DNA of 60,599 bases from Ruminococcus sp. (GCA_017470535.1 JAFUYP010000011.1:1-60599), one strand, 5' to 3'. Positions 31,692 to 40,005 are shown, counted from the stretch's first letter. Numbers and translations: made by a program. Notes: generated by a model from the sequence alone, not told the origin.

Positions 31692-32843
31692 TTATAGTCC
31701 CTTTGCTGCAAGTCTTTCAAAAACCTTGTCTGTAACTACTATGTTCTTGCCGTTTTCCTTGCCGGCGTACAGATAGTCGTCCGCAAGATTTATATTATGC
31801 TCAAAGCCCTTTTGCAGATCGGACATCACAAGCCCGAATGTCATTGACACATGGAAGAACTTCCCGTCAGATGAGAATACTATCTGTTCTATCTCACGCC
31901 TTATGTTCTCACTTATCAGCTCTGCCTTTTCTCTTCTGCAATCAGGTATTGCAAAAAGTATCTCCTCACCGCCCCAGCGGCAAATATATCCCTCGCTCGG
32001 TATATTGCTGACGATAGCACCGCTGACTTTTTTCAGCACCTCGTCGCCTGTCTTGTGACCGTAGGTGTCGTTTATCTTTTTGAAGTTGTCAATATCCCCG
32101 ATGGCAACGGCATATTCAGACAGATTGTTTATCGCATCGGTGTGCATACGGTCAAGATACTCCATCATCGCACGCCTGTTGAAAAGCTCGGTAAGCGGGT
32201 CAACAGATGCCAACTGCTTGAGCTTGTCGTTCTGCTCGTTCATAAGATCGGTGCTTATCTTTCTTGATACTACGAACATAAACGCCATAAAGCTCATCAT
32301 AATGATGCCCATGATCGAATTGAATATATATAGCCTCAGCTGCTGTGTTTCGTTGCTGACGAAATGCGTAACGTTTTTTATATCGCTGACATAGATACGG
32401 GTAGCTATATAGCCTGCTGCCAAGAAAATGGTCGAAAATATGCTCGACGACAGCTTTTCATATGGCATAAAAAACGGTGCAGGAAGTACGCATATCAGAT
32501 AAAGCGCAAATCCGCACTCCCACCCGACAGCAACACAGGACACGACCGAGAATACCATTATCTCGGCGATAGCTATATCCATAAGCGACAGCCGTTTGTT
32601 TTTGACAAACGTCACCGCAAGGAACGCCCCTACATAAAACAGCGTGCTGCTTATATTGAAATACATCATCACATCAACGCCGTAGCCGTAGAAAATGAAT
32701 ATCATTATAAAATGTATCACGGCACAGGCACAGTACAGTATCTGCTGACAGAGCCTGCCGCTTAACGCCTGACGAAGATCCTGTCTGACTTCACGGCTCT
32801 TGAAATAGTATTTCAGTGATTTGAAAACGGTTATACGTTCTAT
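31692..32843 (-). CDS. Membrane-bound diguanylate cyclase (GGDEF); apparent ATA start
   Basis: About 383 residues. Five or six membrane segments fill roughly residues 35-210. A GGDEF domain follows, with RWGGEEILF as the active-site loop and DPLTELFNRRAMM at its start. It would make cyclic di-GMP. The first standard start is GTG 32720, but that codon has no ribosome site, while the frame continues upstream without ATG, GTG or TTG as ERITVFKSLKYYFKSREVRQDLRQ to an ATA at 32843, which lies 10 nt after AAAGGAG. So translation probably starts at ATA, or an ATG has mutated. The -35 TTGCAT and -10 TATAAT lie upstream. Confidence 0.75.
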   Translation of the reverse strand: MERITVFKSLKYYFKSREVRQDLRQALSGRLCQQILYCACAVIHFIMIFIFYGYGVDVMMYFNISSTLFYVGAFLAVTFVKNKRLSLMDIAIAEIMVFSVVSCVAVGWECGFALYLICVLPAPFFMPYEKLSSSIFSTIFLAAGYIATRIYVSDIKNVTHFVSNETQQLRLYIFNSIMGIIMMSFMAFMFVVSRKISTDLMNEQNDKLKQLASVDPLTELFNRRAMMEYLDRMHTDAINNLSEYAVAIGDIDNFKKINDTYGHKTGDEVLKKVSGAIVSNIPSEGYICRWGGEEILFAIPDCRREKAELISENIRREIEQIVFSSDGKFFHVSMTFGLVMSDLQKGFEHNINLADDYLYAGKENGKNIVVTDKVFERLAAKGL

Positions 32844-32890
32844 TCTCTGTCAGCTCCTTTCTTTCAGAATACATAATTATACATATTATA

Positions 32891-32919
32891 ATTATACACT
32901 AATGATAACAAAAATGCAA
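32891..32919 (-). promoter_or_regulatory. Promoter of the GGDEF gene
   Basis: Minus strand TTGCAT (32919-32914), 17 nt, TATAAT (32896-32891). Confidence 0.75.
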
Positions 32920-33012
32920 TACCTTTTTGTGAATTGGTAATATAGTTTGTCATATTTGTAGGAAATGAAGTAAATATCAAGTAAATATATTTATAAATTG
33001 TTATTTTCTCTA

Positions 33013-33041
33013 TTGAAATAAAAGAACGTTTATGATATAAT
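33013..33041 (+). promoter_or_regulatory. Promoter abutting the pyridoxamine kinase start
   Basis: TTGAAA (33013-33018), 17 nt, TATAAT (33036-33041). The predicted transcription start (about 33048) is only 3 nt before ATG 33051, which would give a leaderless or nearly leaderless message. Confidence 0.7.
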
Positions 33042-33050
33042 TAAAATATT

Positions 33051-33935
33051 ATGGAAAAGTATAAAGCTGGTGTTGATGTGAACGATATTAAAAAAGTGGC
33101 TGCTATACACGATATATCCGGGCTCGGGAGATGCTCATTGTCGGTGATACTTCCTGTTATGTCCGCAATGGGGCTTCAGGTGTGCCCGGTCACGACATCG
33201 GTGCTGTCGGCGCATACAGGCTTTGGAGAATTTGTTATGAGGGATCTTACGGATTTTATGATGCCTGCTCTTGAACACTATAAAAAGCTCGGTACAGAGT
33301 TTGACTGTATTTACAGCGGTTTTTTAGGCTCTGAGGATCAGATAGATCACTGCCTTGAATATTTCAGGACTTTTAAAAACGCTCTTAAAATCGTTGACCC
33401 TGTTATGGGCGATAACGGTAAGGCATATGCTACATATACAAGCTCTCTTTGCAGACGTATGGGTGAGCTTGTGGCTGTGGCTGATATAATAACACCTAAT
33501 CTGACGGAGGCGGCGATACTCCTGGGCGAGAAGTTCCCCGATATGCCTATGCGCCGTGATGAGATAAAATCATGGCTTGTGCGCCTGTCGCAGAAGGGCG
33601 CAAAGATAGTCGTCATCACAAGTGTCATGCTCAGTGACGGTGAGATAGCATCTATCGGCTATGACAGGCAGAAGGGCTCATTCTGGAAGGTCACTAATGA
33701 CTATGTTCCCAAGAGCTATTCCGGCAGCGGAGATATGTTCGCAAGCGTGCTTGCAGGCGGTATACTAAACGGTGACAGCCTGCCGATAGCTATGGACAGG
33801 GCGGCTACATTCACAGAGCTTTCTATCAAGGCTACATACAGCTATGATACACCGTGGACTGACGGGATAATGTTTGAGCGCCAGCTCCCGTGGCTTATGA
33901 GCTATCAGGTGCTTGACCATTATGAGAGCTTTTAA
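33051..33935 (+). CDS. pdxY: Pyridoxamine/pyridoxal kinase
   Basis: 294 residues of the PfkB-like ribokinase fold. AIHDISGLGRCSL (about residues 18-30) is the vitamin B6 kinase N-terminal motif; VDPVMGDNGK and the C-terminal SGSGDMFASVLAGG (anion hole with catalytic Asp) complete the site. It phosphorylates pyridoxamine or pyridoxal to the 5'-phosphate in B6 salvage. ATG 33051 has no Shine-Dalgarno; GTG 33078 is an alternative that would begin closer to where relatives start. It is followed after 11 nt by trmL. Confidence 0.9.
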   Translation: MEKYKAGVDVNDIKKVAAIHDISGLGRCSLSVILPVMSAMGLQVCPVTTSVLSAHTGFGEFVMRDLTDFMMPALEHYKKLGTEFDCIYSGFLGSEDQIDHCLEYFRTFKNALKIVDPVMGDNGKAYATYTSSLCRRMGELVAVADIITPNLTEAAILLGEKFPDMPMRRDEIKSWLVRLSQKGAKIVVITSVMLSDGEIASIGYDRQKGSFWKVTNDYVPKSYSGSGDMFASVLAGGILNGDSLPIAMDRAATFTELSIKATYSYDTPWTDGIMFERQLPWLMSYQVLDHYESF

Positions 33936-33946
33936 GGGGTGAGGGT

Positions 33947-34444
33947 ATGCTGTCAATAGTTCTGGTCGAGCCGCAGATACCGCAGAATACCGGAAATATC
34001 TCCCGCACCTGTGCGGTGACAGGGGCGGCACTGCATCTTGTAAAGCCGTACGGCTTTGAGATAAGTGACAAGCATTTAAAGCGTGCCGGGCTTGATTACT
34101 GGGATAAGCTGGAGATATATGAATACGACTCACTTGATGAGTTTTTTGAAAAGACGAACGGCGTTTACTACTACTTTACCACAAAGGGGGTAAACGTCCA
34201 TTCGCAGATAGATTATCCGCAGGACGAGAATGTTTTTCTTGTGTTCGGGCGTGAGGATAAAGGTCTGCCGGAAAGGCTTCTGCATGAGAACAAGGACTTC
34301 TGCGCCAGGATACCCATGAGAAAGACACTTCGCAGCTTAAATCTTTCAAATTCCGCTGCCATAGCGGTATATGAGGTTTTAAGGCAGTGGGATTATCCCG
34401 ATCTTGGCAGGGAAGGCAGGCTTACACAATATAACTGGGACTGA
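33947..34444 (+). CDS. trmL: tRNA (cytidine/uridine-34 2'-O)-methyltransferase
   Basis: 165 residues, a minimal SPOUT methyltransferase. It opens with IVLVEPQIPQNTGNISRTCA, followed by the LVKPYGF segment, VFGREDKGLP and the knot signature IPMRKTLRSLNLSNSAAIAVYEVLRQ. It methylates the wobble-base ribose of certain tRNA-Leu. GGGGTGAGGGT precedes ATG 33947. It lies between the B6 kinase and a DegV gene in one operon. Confidence 0.93.
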   Translation: MLSIVLVEPQIPQNTGNISRTCAVTGAALHLVKPYGFEISDKHLKRAGLDYWDKLEIYEYDSLDEFFEKTNGVYYYFTTKGVNVHSQIDYPQDENVFLVFGREDKGLPERLLHENKDFCARIPMRKTLRSLNLSNSAAIAVYEVLRQWDYPDLGREGRLTQYNWD

Positions 34445-34461
34445 TGAAAGGAGAAACTTAT

Positions 34462-35334
34462 ATGTCTAAGGTACTTTTAATGACAGATTCAGCAAGCGAT
34501 ATAACGAGAGAGGACGAGGAAAAGTACGGTATCAAGGTCGTAAATTTCAAGCTCGCAGTTGGCGATAAGAGCTATACCGCAAGAGTCGATTTTGATAACA
34601 ACGGGCTTTACGAGATACTTGACAGCTATGACGGTATCCCGTCTACATCGCAGATAACTTCTTTTGAATTTTATGATCTGTATAAGCAGGCATATGAGGA
34701 CGGCTATACAGATGTGATATATGTATCTATCAATTCAAAGGGCTCGGCTACATATAATAACTCCGTGCTCGCAAAGGAAGACCTTTATGAAAAGCATCCT
34801 GAGATCAAGGAAAAGCTCACTATCTACAATATCGACGGCAGGAGCTATACGGGCGCATACGGCTACCCTGTTATACAGGGAGCTATCAAGGCGCAGAAGG
34901 GCGCATCTGCTGAGGAGATAGTCGCTTTCATAAACGACTGGATAGAAAACTGCGTTATATTCTTTGGAATGTACAGCCTCAAATATGCCAAGAAGTCCGG
35001 CAGGATACCGGCAGCGGCGGCTTTCGTAGGTGAGGTAATGGGGCTCAGACCTGTATCACGCATACAGCATAATCAGATAACCACTGAATCCAAGGTCAGG
35101 GGCGACAAGGCGCTTATCCCGAAGATACTTGAGCTTACAAAGAATGAGATGATACCGCAGACTCCATACTGCGTAGTATACGGTAACGATACCGATGTAA
35201 GAGATGAGATGGAGGCTGCTATGACACGCAATATAGGCTATCCTCCGGCATATTATTTCCAGATAGGCGCAGAGGTATCGGTAAACTCGGGACCTAAGGT
35301 AGTGGGCGTTATCTTCAAGTCACAGAAAAAGTAA
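34462..35334 (+). CDS. DegV family fatty-acid-binding protein
   Basis: 290 residues. The N-terminal TDSASDIT motif, the DGIPSTSQIT loop binding the carboxylate, and the C-terminal GPKVVGVIFK strand are typical of DegV/FakB proteins, which carry an acyl chain. FakB proteins work with a FakA kinase to make acyl phosphate; no kinase is encoded nearby. I start at ATG 34462 with AAAGGAG; the in-frame ATG at 34444 overlaps the end of trmL. A good terminator follows. Confidence 0.93.
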   Translation: MSKVLLMTDSASDITREDEEKYGIKVVNFKLAVGDKSYTARVDFDNNGLYEILDSYDGIPSTSQITSFEFYDLYKQAYEDGYTDVIYVSINSKGSATYNNSVLAKEDLYEKHPEIKEKLTIYNIDGRSYTGAYGYPVIQGAIKAQKGASAEEIVAFINDWIENCVIFFGMYSLKYAKKSGRIPAAAAFVGEVMGLRPVSRIQHNQITTESKVRGDKALIPKILELTKNEMIPQTPYCVVYGNDTDVRDEMEAAMTRNIGYPPAYYFQIGAEVSVNSGPKVVGVIFKSQKK

Positions 35335-35344
35335 AGGTTCGATG

Positions 35345-35373
35345 ATCCCCGGGAGCTTTTCCGGGGATTTTTG
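35345..35373 (+). terminator. Terminator of the pdxY-trmL-degV operon
   Basis: ATCCCCGG / CCGGGGAT 8-bp stem (35345-35352, 35361-35368) with a T tail. Confidence 0.9.
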
Positions 35374-35441
35374 CGTCTGTCTGAATAAACCGGAAAAAAC
35401 CGCCAATAATAAAGACATAAACTTTTAAGGAGGCGGTTAGA

Positions 35442-35621
35442 ATGACCGATAAAGAGCTGCTTTATATCGAGGATACACTCGGACACGAACAGTTCATCAC
35501 ACAGATGTGCAGGCAGGCTAAAAGCCAGGTGCAGGACGAAAAGCTCAGGAGCATGATAAGTGATCTTGAACAGAAGCATGACAAGCTGTTTCATAGCTTT
35601 TACAGTCTGCTCAGCGAATAA
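35442..35621 (+). CDS. Small spore-coat-associated-like protein
   Basis: 59 residues, one helical hairpin: MTDKELLYIEDTLGHEQFI, then a charged coiled stretch LRSMISDLEQKHDKL and FYSLLSE. It has the look of the short CotF-partner proteins of Clostridia that begin MTEKELLYIED. AAGGAGG lies 12 nt before ATG 35442. It is 12 nt ahead of the CotF-like gene and clearly in one operon. CATAAACT at 35416-35423 could be a mother-cell -10, but the -35 is unconvincing. Confidence 0.7.
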   Translation: MTDKELLYIEDTLGHEQFITQMCRQAKSQVQDEKLRSMISDLEQKHDKLFHSFYSLLSE

Positions 35622-35633
35622 GGAGGTGCGCTT

Positions 35634-35876
35634 ATGAACGATATGAACATTGCAACAAATCTTCTCAATCTTGAAAAAGGCGTGTGTGATCTTTATATGC
35701 ACGGCGCTGTCGAGTCTGCGACCGATAAGGTGAGAAACGCATTCAGCTCGGGACTTAATGAAAACCTCGGTATGCAGAAATGTATCTACGAAACGATGTC
35801 CTCTCTCGGAATGTATCAGATGCAGAGCGTACCGCAGCAGAAGATAGACTCAGTAAAACAGAAATTCTCAAACTGA
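35634..35876 (+). CDS. CotF-like spore coat protein
   Basis: 80 residues, helical. DLYMHGAVESATDKVRNAF followed by MQKCIYETMSSLGMYQMQSV corresponds to the spore coat (CotF/DUF-type ferritin-like) core: a pair of helices where a conserved acidic residue and the YxxM-type tail recur. AAGGAGGTG precedes ATG 35634. Likely incorporated in the spore coat; family assignment rests on pattern only. Confidence 0.7.
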   Translation: MNDMNIATNLLNLEKGVCDLYMHGAVESATDKVRNAFSSGLNENLGMQKCIYETMSSLGMYQMQSVPQQKIDSVKQKFSN

Positions 35877-36150
35877 TCGAAAAGTCCCTCTCAGGAAGCC
35901 GGTCAGCATAAAAGAAGTATTGCTATTTGAAACAACAGGCTGTGTGGAAATGCTCTGCGCAGCCTGTTATATTTAGCCGCATAAATTCTTGAATACTGAA
36001 AACCTGTCTTTCGGCACTTGACTAAAAGGACAATATATGCTAAGCAGAATTACTAATTATTGTTGCAAAGCACGATATGAACGTACTGATAAAATAGACA
36101 GGTCAAACCTTATAATAATTATGCAAAGTGACAAAACCGAGCGGATCCTC
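35877..36150. other. Gene-free stretch with one terminator hairpin
   Basis: AACAGGCTG (35934-35942) pairs with CAGCCTGTT (35960-35968) and probably ends the coat operon, though the tail (ATATTT) is weak. The rest is AT-rich with no convincing gene. Confidence 0.55.
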
Positions 36151-36199
36151 TTGACAAATGTAGGAGAACAGTGTATTCTTATATAAGAGAACACTGTTC
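36151..36199 (+). promoter_or_regulatory. Promoter and 34-bp palindromic operator of the TetR gene
   Basis: TTGACA (36151-36156), 17 nt, TATTCT (36174-36179). Over the -10 lies a near-perfect palindrome, 36166-36199, in which 15 of 17 positions pair around the centre at 36182/36183. Its right half contains GAACACTGTTC, itself a palindrome, and the left half a near copy, so two dimers may bind. ATG of the TetR gene is 21 nt downstream. Confidence 0.8.
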
Positions 36200-36220
36200 A
36201 CATAGGACGGAGATGATATA

Positions 36221-36835
36221 ATGCCGAGAGACAAGACAGAGAGCCACGAGCGTATCGTTGCCTCAGCAAAGAGGGAGTTTCTGACCTATGGTTTCAAGAA
36301 TGCTTCTATGCGGCGTATAGCTGCTGATGCCGTGATAACAGTTTCAGGTCTTTACAAGCACTTTCCAAGCAAGGAGGAGATGTTCGCACATCTTGTACAG
36401 CCGATGCTTGATGAGTTCGGTGAGCTTTATTACCGCAAGGAGAAAGAGGAGCATGACGCTATTGAGCAGATCGGTGCGGCGGCTGCTTTTTTAAATGAAG
36501 ATGCTGTTTATGCAATGGCGTTCATCTACGATCATTTTGATGAATTCAAGCTGCTGGTATGCTGTTCGCAGGGTACAAGGTATGAGGACTACGCTCACAC
36601 CCTTGCCGAAATGGAGGAAAAAAGCTCGCTCAAATATATTGAGGCACTCAGAAGACGGGGCAACCATGTTCCCGATTTTGACAGGCGTGAGTTCCACCTG
36701 CTCGTATCCTCAAATGTCGAGGCGGTGCTGCAGCCTATACGACACGATTTCACAAGAGAAGAGGCTATGCACTACGCTCAGACTATAAACACTTTTTTCT
36801 CAAAGGGCTGGAAGTGGCTATGTGCAATGGAATAA
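36221..36835 (+). CDS. TetR-family regulator, probably autoregulated
   Basis: 204 residues. The N-terminal helix-turn-helix (ASMRRIAADAVITVSGLYKHFPSKEEMF) is standard TetR. The C-terminal domain is rich in aromatic residues and contains CCSQGTRYEDY. The 34-bp palindrome over its own promoter argues for self-repression. It stands directly before the feo operon but that operon has its own, different operator, so this regulator may act elsewhere, possibly on transporters. Confidence 0.9.
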   Translation: MPRDKTESHERIVASAKREFLTYGFKNASMRRIAADAVITVSGLYKHFPSKEEMFAHLVQPMLDEFGELYYRKEKEEHDAIEQIGAAAAFLNEDAVYAMAFIYDHFDEFKLLVCCSQGTRYEDYAHTLAEMEEKSSLKYIEALRRRGNHVPDFDRREFHLLVSSNVEAVLQPIRHDFTREEAMHYAQTINTFFSKGWKWLCAME

Positions 36836-36866
36836 CATAGGTATCGGCTGTAATGCCGATATTTAT

Positions 36867-36893
36867 TTGATACCAGGTTAGCATTTGCTAACT
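36867..36893 (+). promoter_or_regulatory. Operator/promoter of the feo operon
   Basis: TTGATA (36867-36872), CCA, GGTTAGC (36876-36882), ATTT, GCTAACT (36887-36893). The 6-bp core arms GTTAGC/GCTAAC are perfect inverted copies. The same arrangement precedes the ABC transporter pair (17244-17270). CGGAGGG for the next gene begins 3 nt after. Confidence 0.65.
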
Positions 36894-36908
36894 AAACGGA
36901 GGGTCTAT

Positions 36909-37091
36909 ATGGATTTGCTAAAGGACAACTTAATGTCGATAGTGCTGCTGCTTGTACTTGCGGTGATAGTTTTTCTTATCATTCGCAGCAAGCTGAAAGC
37001 CAAGAGATCGGGCGGCTTCGGCTGCGGCTGTTCCGGCTGCTCGGGGTGCAGCAGCTGTGCGGCGAAGAGTGAAAGTGATAAACAAGTATAA
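36909..37091 (+). CDS. FeoB-associated Cys-rich membrane protein
   Basis: 60 residues: one membrane helix (MSIVLLLVLAVIVFLIIR), a basic stretch, and a Gly/Cys-rich tail with GCGCSGCSGCSSCA. This is the pattern of the small Cys-rich proteins that accompany FeoB in Firmicutes and may take the place of FeoC. CGGAGGG precedes ATG 36909; earlier ATG 36885 lies inside the operator region. First gene of the feo operon. Confidence 0.88.
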   Translation: MDLLKDNLMSIVLLLVLAVIVFLIIRSKLKAKRSGGFGCGCSGCSGCSSCAAKSESDKQV

Positions 37092-37119
37092 GTCTTAAAA
37101 ATAGAATTGGAGGAAAGAT

Positions 37120-37341
37120 ATGAAGCTGACAGAATCAAAGACGGATATGCAGGGAAGGATAATCTCTGTGAGCGGTGACGACCATTTTATGAACCGCATA
37201 ACTTCGATAGGCATTACCGAGGGAACGACATTCCAGACGGTGAAAAATGACAGGAAAATGCCTGTGCTTATCTATTTGAGAGAGACACTGATCTCGCTCA
37301 ACAGGGCAGATGCACAAAGGATCGAGGTGGAAACAGCATGA
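37120..37341 (+). CDS. feoA: Ferrous iron transport protein A
   Basis: 73 residues, an SH3-like beta barrel: GRIISVSGDDHFMNRITSIGITEGTTF, then the FxVYLRxTLISL-like strand PVLIYLRETLISLNRADA. It interacts with FeoB at the cytoplasmic face. GGAGGAAAG precedes ATG 37120; its stop overlaps the feoB start (ATGA). Confidence 0.92.
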   Translation: MKLTESKTDMQGRIISVSGDDHFMNRITSIGITEGTTFQTVKNDRKMPVLIYLRETLISLNRADAQRIEVETA

Positions 37342-39179
37342 GCGCCAGTATCGCACTTTTAGGACAGCCTAATTCGGGTAAATCCACTATCTACAACAAC
37401 CTGACCGGTGCAAGGCAGCACGTCGGCAACTGGGCAGGAAAGACTGTCGAGAAAAACGAGGGAAGCTATACATATGACGATGTTAGATTCTCTGTTACCG
37501 ATCTGCCGGGAAGCTACGGATTGTCGGGAAATTCAGACGAAGAGATCATCACTACCGATTATATCAAGTCGGGCAAAAGTGAGCTGACTGTGGTGCTTGT
37601 TGATGCCTCGCAGCTTGAAAGAAGTATGTTCATGCTGGCGGAATTTGCAAGGCTCGACAAGCCGGCACTGCTGGTGCTCAATATGATAGACGTCGCAAAA
37701 GGTATGGGCAAGGAGATAGACACCAAAGCTCTTGAAAACAAGCTGGGTATCCCTGTACTGCCCTTCAATGCTACGGACACAAAGGACTATGACAGGCTCA
37801 AAAAGCTGATAGCACAGGAGTTGAAAAAGCCCCACAAGCTGGCAGTCGCAGCACCCGAGAGCTATTCAGACATAAAGGCTGACAGCAAAGCGAAATTCGA
37901 TTGGGTAAATGAGATCATCGAGGGTGTGACAAAGACTAAGGACTCAGTCTACAAAATGTCGAGGTTTGACCGCATGATGACAAGACCTGTGCTTGGCAAG
38001 GTCATTTGTGTCGGCGTTGTGCTGCTGGCGTTTCTGGTGGCGATGATAATAATGATACCGTTTATGAGCATAGGTCAGATGATACCGCAAACTCTGCACG
38101 CCCCTGTTGACAAGCTGCTCACCGGCTGGAACGTCCACCCGTGGATAGTGTCGGTGTTCAGCACGATGATACCGAATGTGCTGTTCTTTGTTATCTCAAT
38201 GGCGAGTTTTGTTTTCGGCGTAAATGTTGTGTTCGGCTTTCTGGAGGAAACAGGCTTTCTTGCAAGGGCTGCCTATCAGTTTGACGGACTGCTCTCAAAG
38301 CTGGGCTTGCAGGGCAAGGCTATCTGTCCTATGCTAATGGGCTTTGGCTGTACGATAGGCGGTGCCTGCGGCACAAGAGTCATGGACAACTGGGGGCAGA
38401 GAATGCTTGCAATGTCTATCGTGTGGGCTATACCATGTGCATCTATCTGGTCGATAATACCTGTGATCTCGGGTATGTTCTTTCCATGGTGGCAGACGAT
38501 GCTCGTCTGCGTGGGCATACTTCTTTATGTTGTCATCACGATGATAGTCGTGTCAAAGGTGTTCAGCAGAAAACTTGCGCCAAAGGAAACACGCAGCGGC
38601 ATGATAATGGAGCTTCCGCCCTACCACAAGGCGCATTGGAAGCACATTTTCAAGGAAGCATTTTTCAAGGCCTGGGACATTTTCAAGCGTGCGCTTGGTA
38701 CAGTCACGCTGGTATCTGTCGTATTCTATATCCTTTCGTTCAGCAGCGACGGAAACGTAAGCCACAGCCTGCTTTACCGTGTGGGAACATTCATCGAGCC
38801 TGTGACAAGATTCTTCGGAATGGGCTGGCAGACCTTTATGGCATTTTTCAGCGGAGCATTTGCTAAGGAGGCTGTTCTCGGAACGCTCAACGCTGTGTTT
38901 ATGAACGGCAACTCCCTTATGGAGGCAACTTTCTACGCAAAGACCGCTGCGACCGATACCGCACTTTTAGGTACTGCTATGACAAATGCGATCGCACCTG
39001 CGGAAGCACTTGCGTTTATGTTTGCAACGACTTTCAACATTCCCTGCCTTATGGCATTATCTACCACCTACAAGGAATCACATTCGCTCAAATGGACGGT
39101 AAAGGTAGCGCTTTTCTACTTCTGCAATGCACTTGTGCTGTCCTGCATAATATACCATATAGCAAAAATATTTATGTGA
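37338..39179 (+). CDS. feoB: Ferrous iron transporter B
   Basis: 613 residues. The N-terminal G domain has G1 GQPNSGKST (residues 8-16), the HVGNWAGKTVEK switch, DLPGSYGL (G3) and LNMID (G4). A membrane domain follows with the two Gate regions, including CPMLMGFGCTIGGACGTRV, and the FAKEAVLGTLN segment. It imports Fe(II) with GTP. The length is that of the short Firmicutes form. Last gene of the operon; terminator at 39249. Confidence 0.96.
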   Translation: MSASIALLGQPNSGKSTIYNNLTGARQHVGNWAGKTVEKNEGSYTYDDVRFSVTDLPGSYGLSGNSDEEIITTDYIKSGKSELTVVLVDASQLERSMFMLAEFARLDKPALLVLNMIDVAKGMGKEIDTKALENKLGIPVLPFNATDTKDYDRLKKLIAQELKKPHKLAVAAPESYSDIKADSKAKFDWVNEIIEGVTKTKDSVYKMSRFDRMMTRPVLGKVICVGVVLLAFLVAMIIMIPFMSIGQMIPQTLHAPVDKLLTGWNVHPWIVSVFSTMIPNVLFFVISMASFVFGVNVVFGFLEETGFLARAAYQFDGLLSKLGLQGKAICPMLMGFGCTIGGACGTRVMDNWGQRMLAMSIVWAIPCASIWSIIPVISGMFFPWWQTMLVCVGILLYVVITMIVVSKVFSRKLAPKETRSGMIMELPPYHKAHWKHIFKEAFFKAWDIFKRALGTVTLVSVVFYILSFSSDGNVSHSLLYRVGTFIEPVTRFFGMGWQTFMAFFSGAFAKEAVLGTLNAVFMNGNSLMEATFYAKTAATDTALLGTAMTNAIAPAEALAFMFATTFNIPCLMALSTTYKESHSLKWTVKVALFYFCNALVLSCIIYHIAKIFM

Positions 39180-39248
39180 TGAGAAGAACTCTTATAATTG
39201 AAATAACAGGACCTTGTTGAATAAATGTTTCAAATGTTTTTTGTTTCA

Positions 39249-39279
39249 GGACTGCCGAGACTATCGGCGGTCCTTTTTT
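39249..39279 (+). terminator. Terminator of the feo operon
   Basis: GGACTGCCGA / TCGGCGGTCC 10-bp stem (one T-G), 5-nt loop, then TTTTTT. Confidence 0.9.
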
Positions 39280-39316
39280 AACTTCTGTGTGTCTGCTTGT
39301 ATTTATTGAGCGTGAT

Positions 39317-39345
39317 TTGACTTTTTGCGGCTATTGCAGTATAAT
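39317..39345 (+). promoter_or_regulatory. Promoter of the 39364 membrane-protein gene
   Basis: TTGACT (39317-39322), 17 nt, TATAAT (39340-39345). Confidence 0.82.
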
Positions 39346-39363
39346 TATAACAGAGGTGATAAA

Positions 39364-39828
39364 ATGAGTGACAGTAAGTGTAAAAAGAATATCCGCATCG
39401 CATTTATCCTGCTTATGTTTTTTACCCTATTCAAGACGATAGTCGTGCTGGCGTCATATTTTGAGCTGCTGGGCGACTTTCCCCGTGAAGCAAGGAGCTT
39501 GTTTTACCTTACCCCGGCAGAGGTGCTGCTGCAAAGAGGTCACGGCATCAAGCTGCTTGAAAGGATAGTTTTCGTAATTGATATTCTATCTGCCGTGCTC
39601 ATGTTCTTTTCTCTGCTGACAGATGAGAAAAAAGCACGCATACGGTTTCTTTTGCTGCCGTTTATCCATACTCTTACATATGTCGTGTATATCCCGGTGG
39701 TGCTGACCGGTATCATGTCGCTTGCGACACATATGGCGGTATTACAGGCTGAAATGGCTGCATATATTGCAGGTCTTATGCCGGCGGCGGCACTCATTTT
39801 CATTGCAAAGGGCTTTAAAGGGGATTAA
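39364..39828 (+). CDS. Four-helix membrane protein, unknown function
   Basis: 154 residues with four hydrophobic segments (about residues 10-33, 62-84, 92-115, 125-150) and no recognisable motif. It starts at ATG 39364 behind AGAGGTGAT. Its stop codon TAA (39826-39828) lies inside the terminal repeat of the MITE-like element, so the element may have landed at or just past the natural end of the gene. Confidence 0.6.
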   Translation: MSDSKCKKNIRIAFILLMFFTLFKTIVVLASYFELLGDFPREARSLFYLTPAEVLLQRGHGIKLLERIVFVIDILSAVLMFFSLLTDEKKARIRFLLLPFIHTLTYVVYIPVVLTGIMSLATHMAVLQAEMAAYIAGLMPAAALIFIAKGFKGD

Positions 39829-40005
39829 GGCAACACCGCACAAAGACCGCCTGAGAGCTTTGCGGCACATCTACTTGCAGATTTTCCGTCATATCACCCA
39901 AATTTACCTTGAAATACGTTAGTATTCCTGCGGTAAATTTAGGCAATCTATTGATAAATCTGACTGCGTATCTGTACCGCAATCTTTGTGCGGTGTTGCC
40001 TTAAT
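39824..40005. mobile_element. MITE-like element (copy 2, complete, 182 bp)
   Basis: Perfect 23-bp terminal inverted repeats, 39824-39846 (core GGCAACACCGCACAAAGA) and 39983-40005. Inside, further inverted pairs (GCAGATTT/AAATCTGA and AAATTTACC/GGTAAATTT) would fold the whole element into a long hairpin. There is no open frame. A diverged copy lies at 1-147. No transposase that could move it is present. Confidence 0.8.

Noticed and set aside
36037..36186. A 49-codon frame with AAAGGA upstream, before the TetR gene
   Set aside because: It runs across the TetR promoter and operator and the translation resembles nothing; likely chance.
36867..36893. A classical DtxR/IdeR box
   Set aside because: The half-sites resemble it, but they are separated by six rather than one nucleotide, so I only claim a shared operator.
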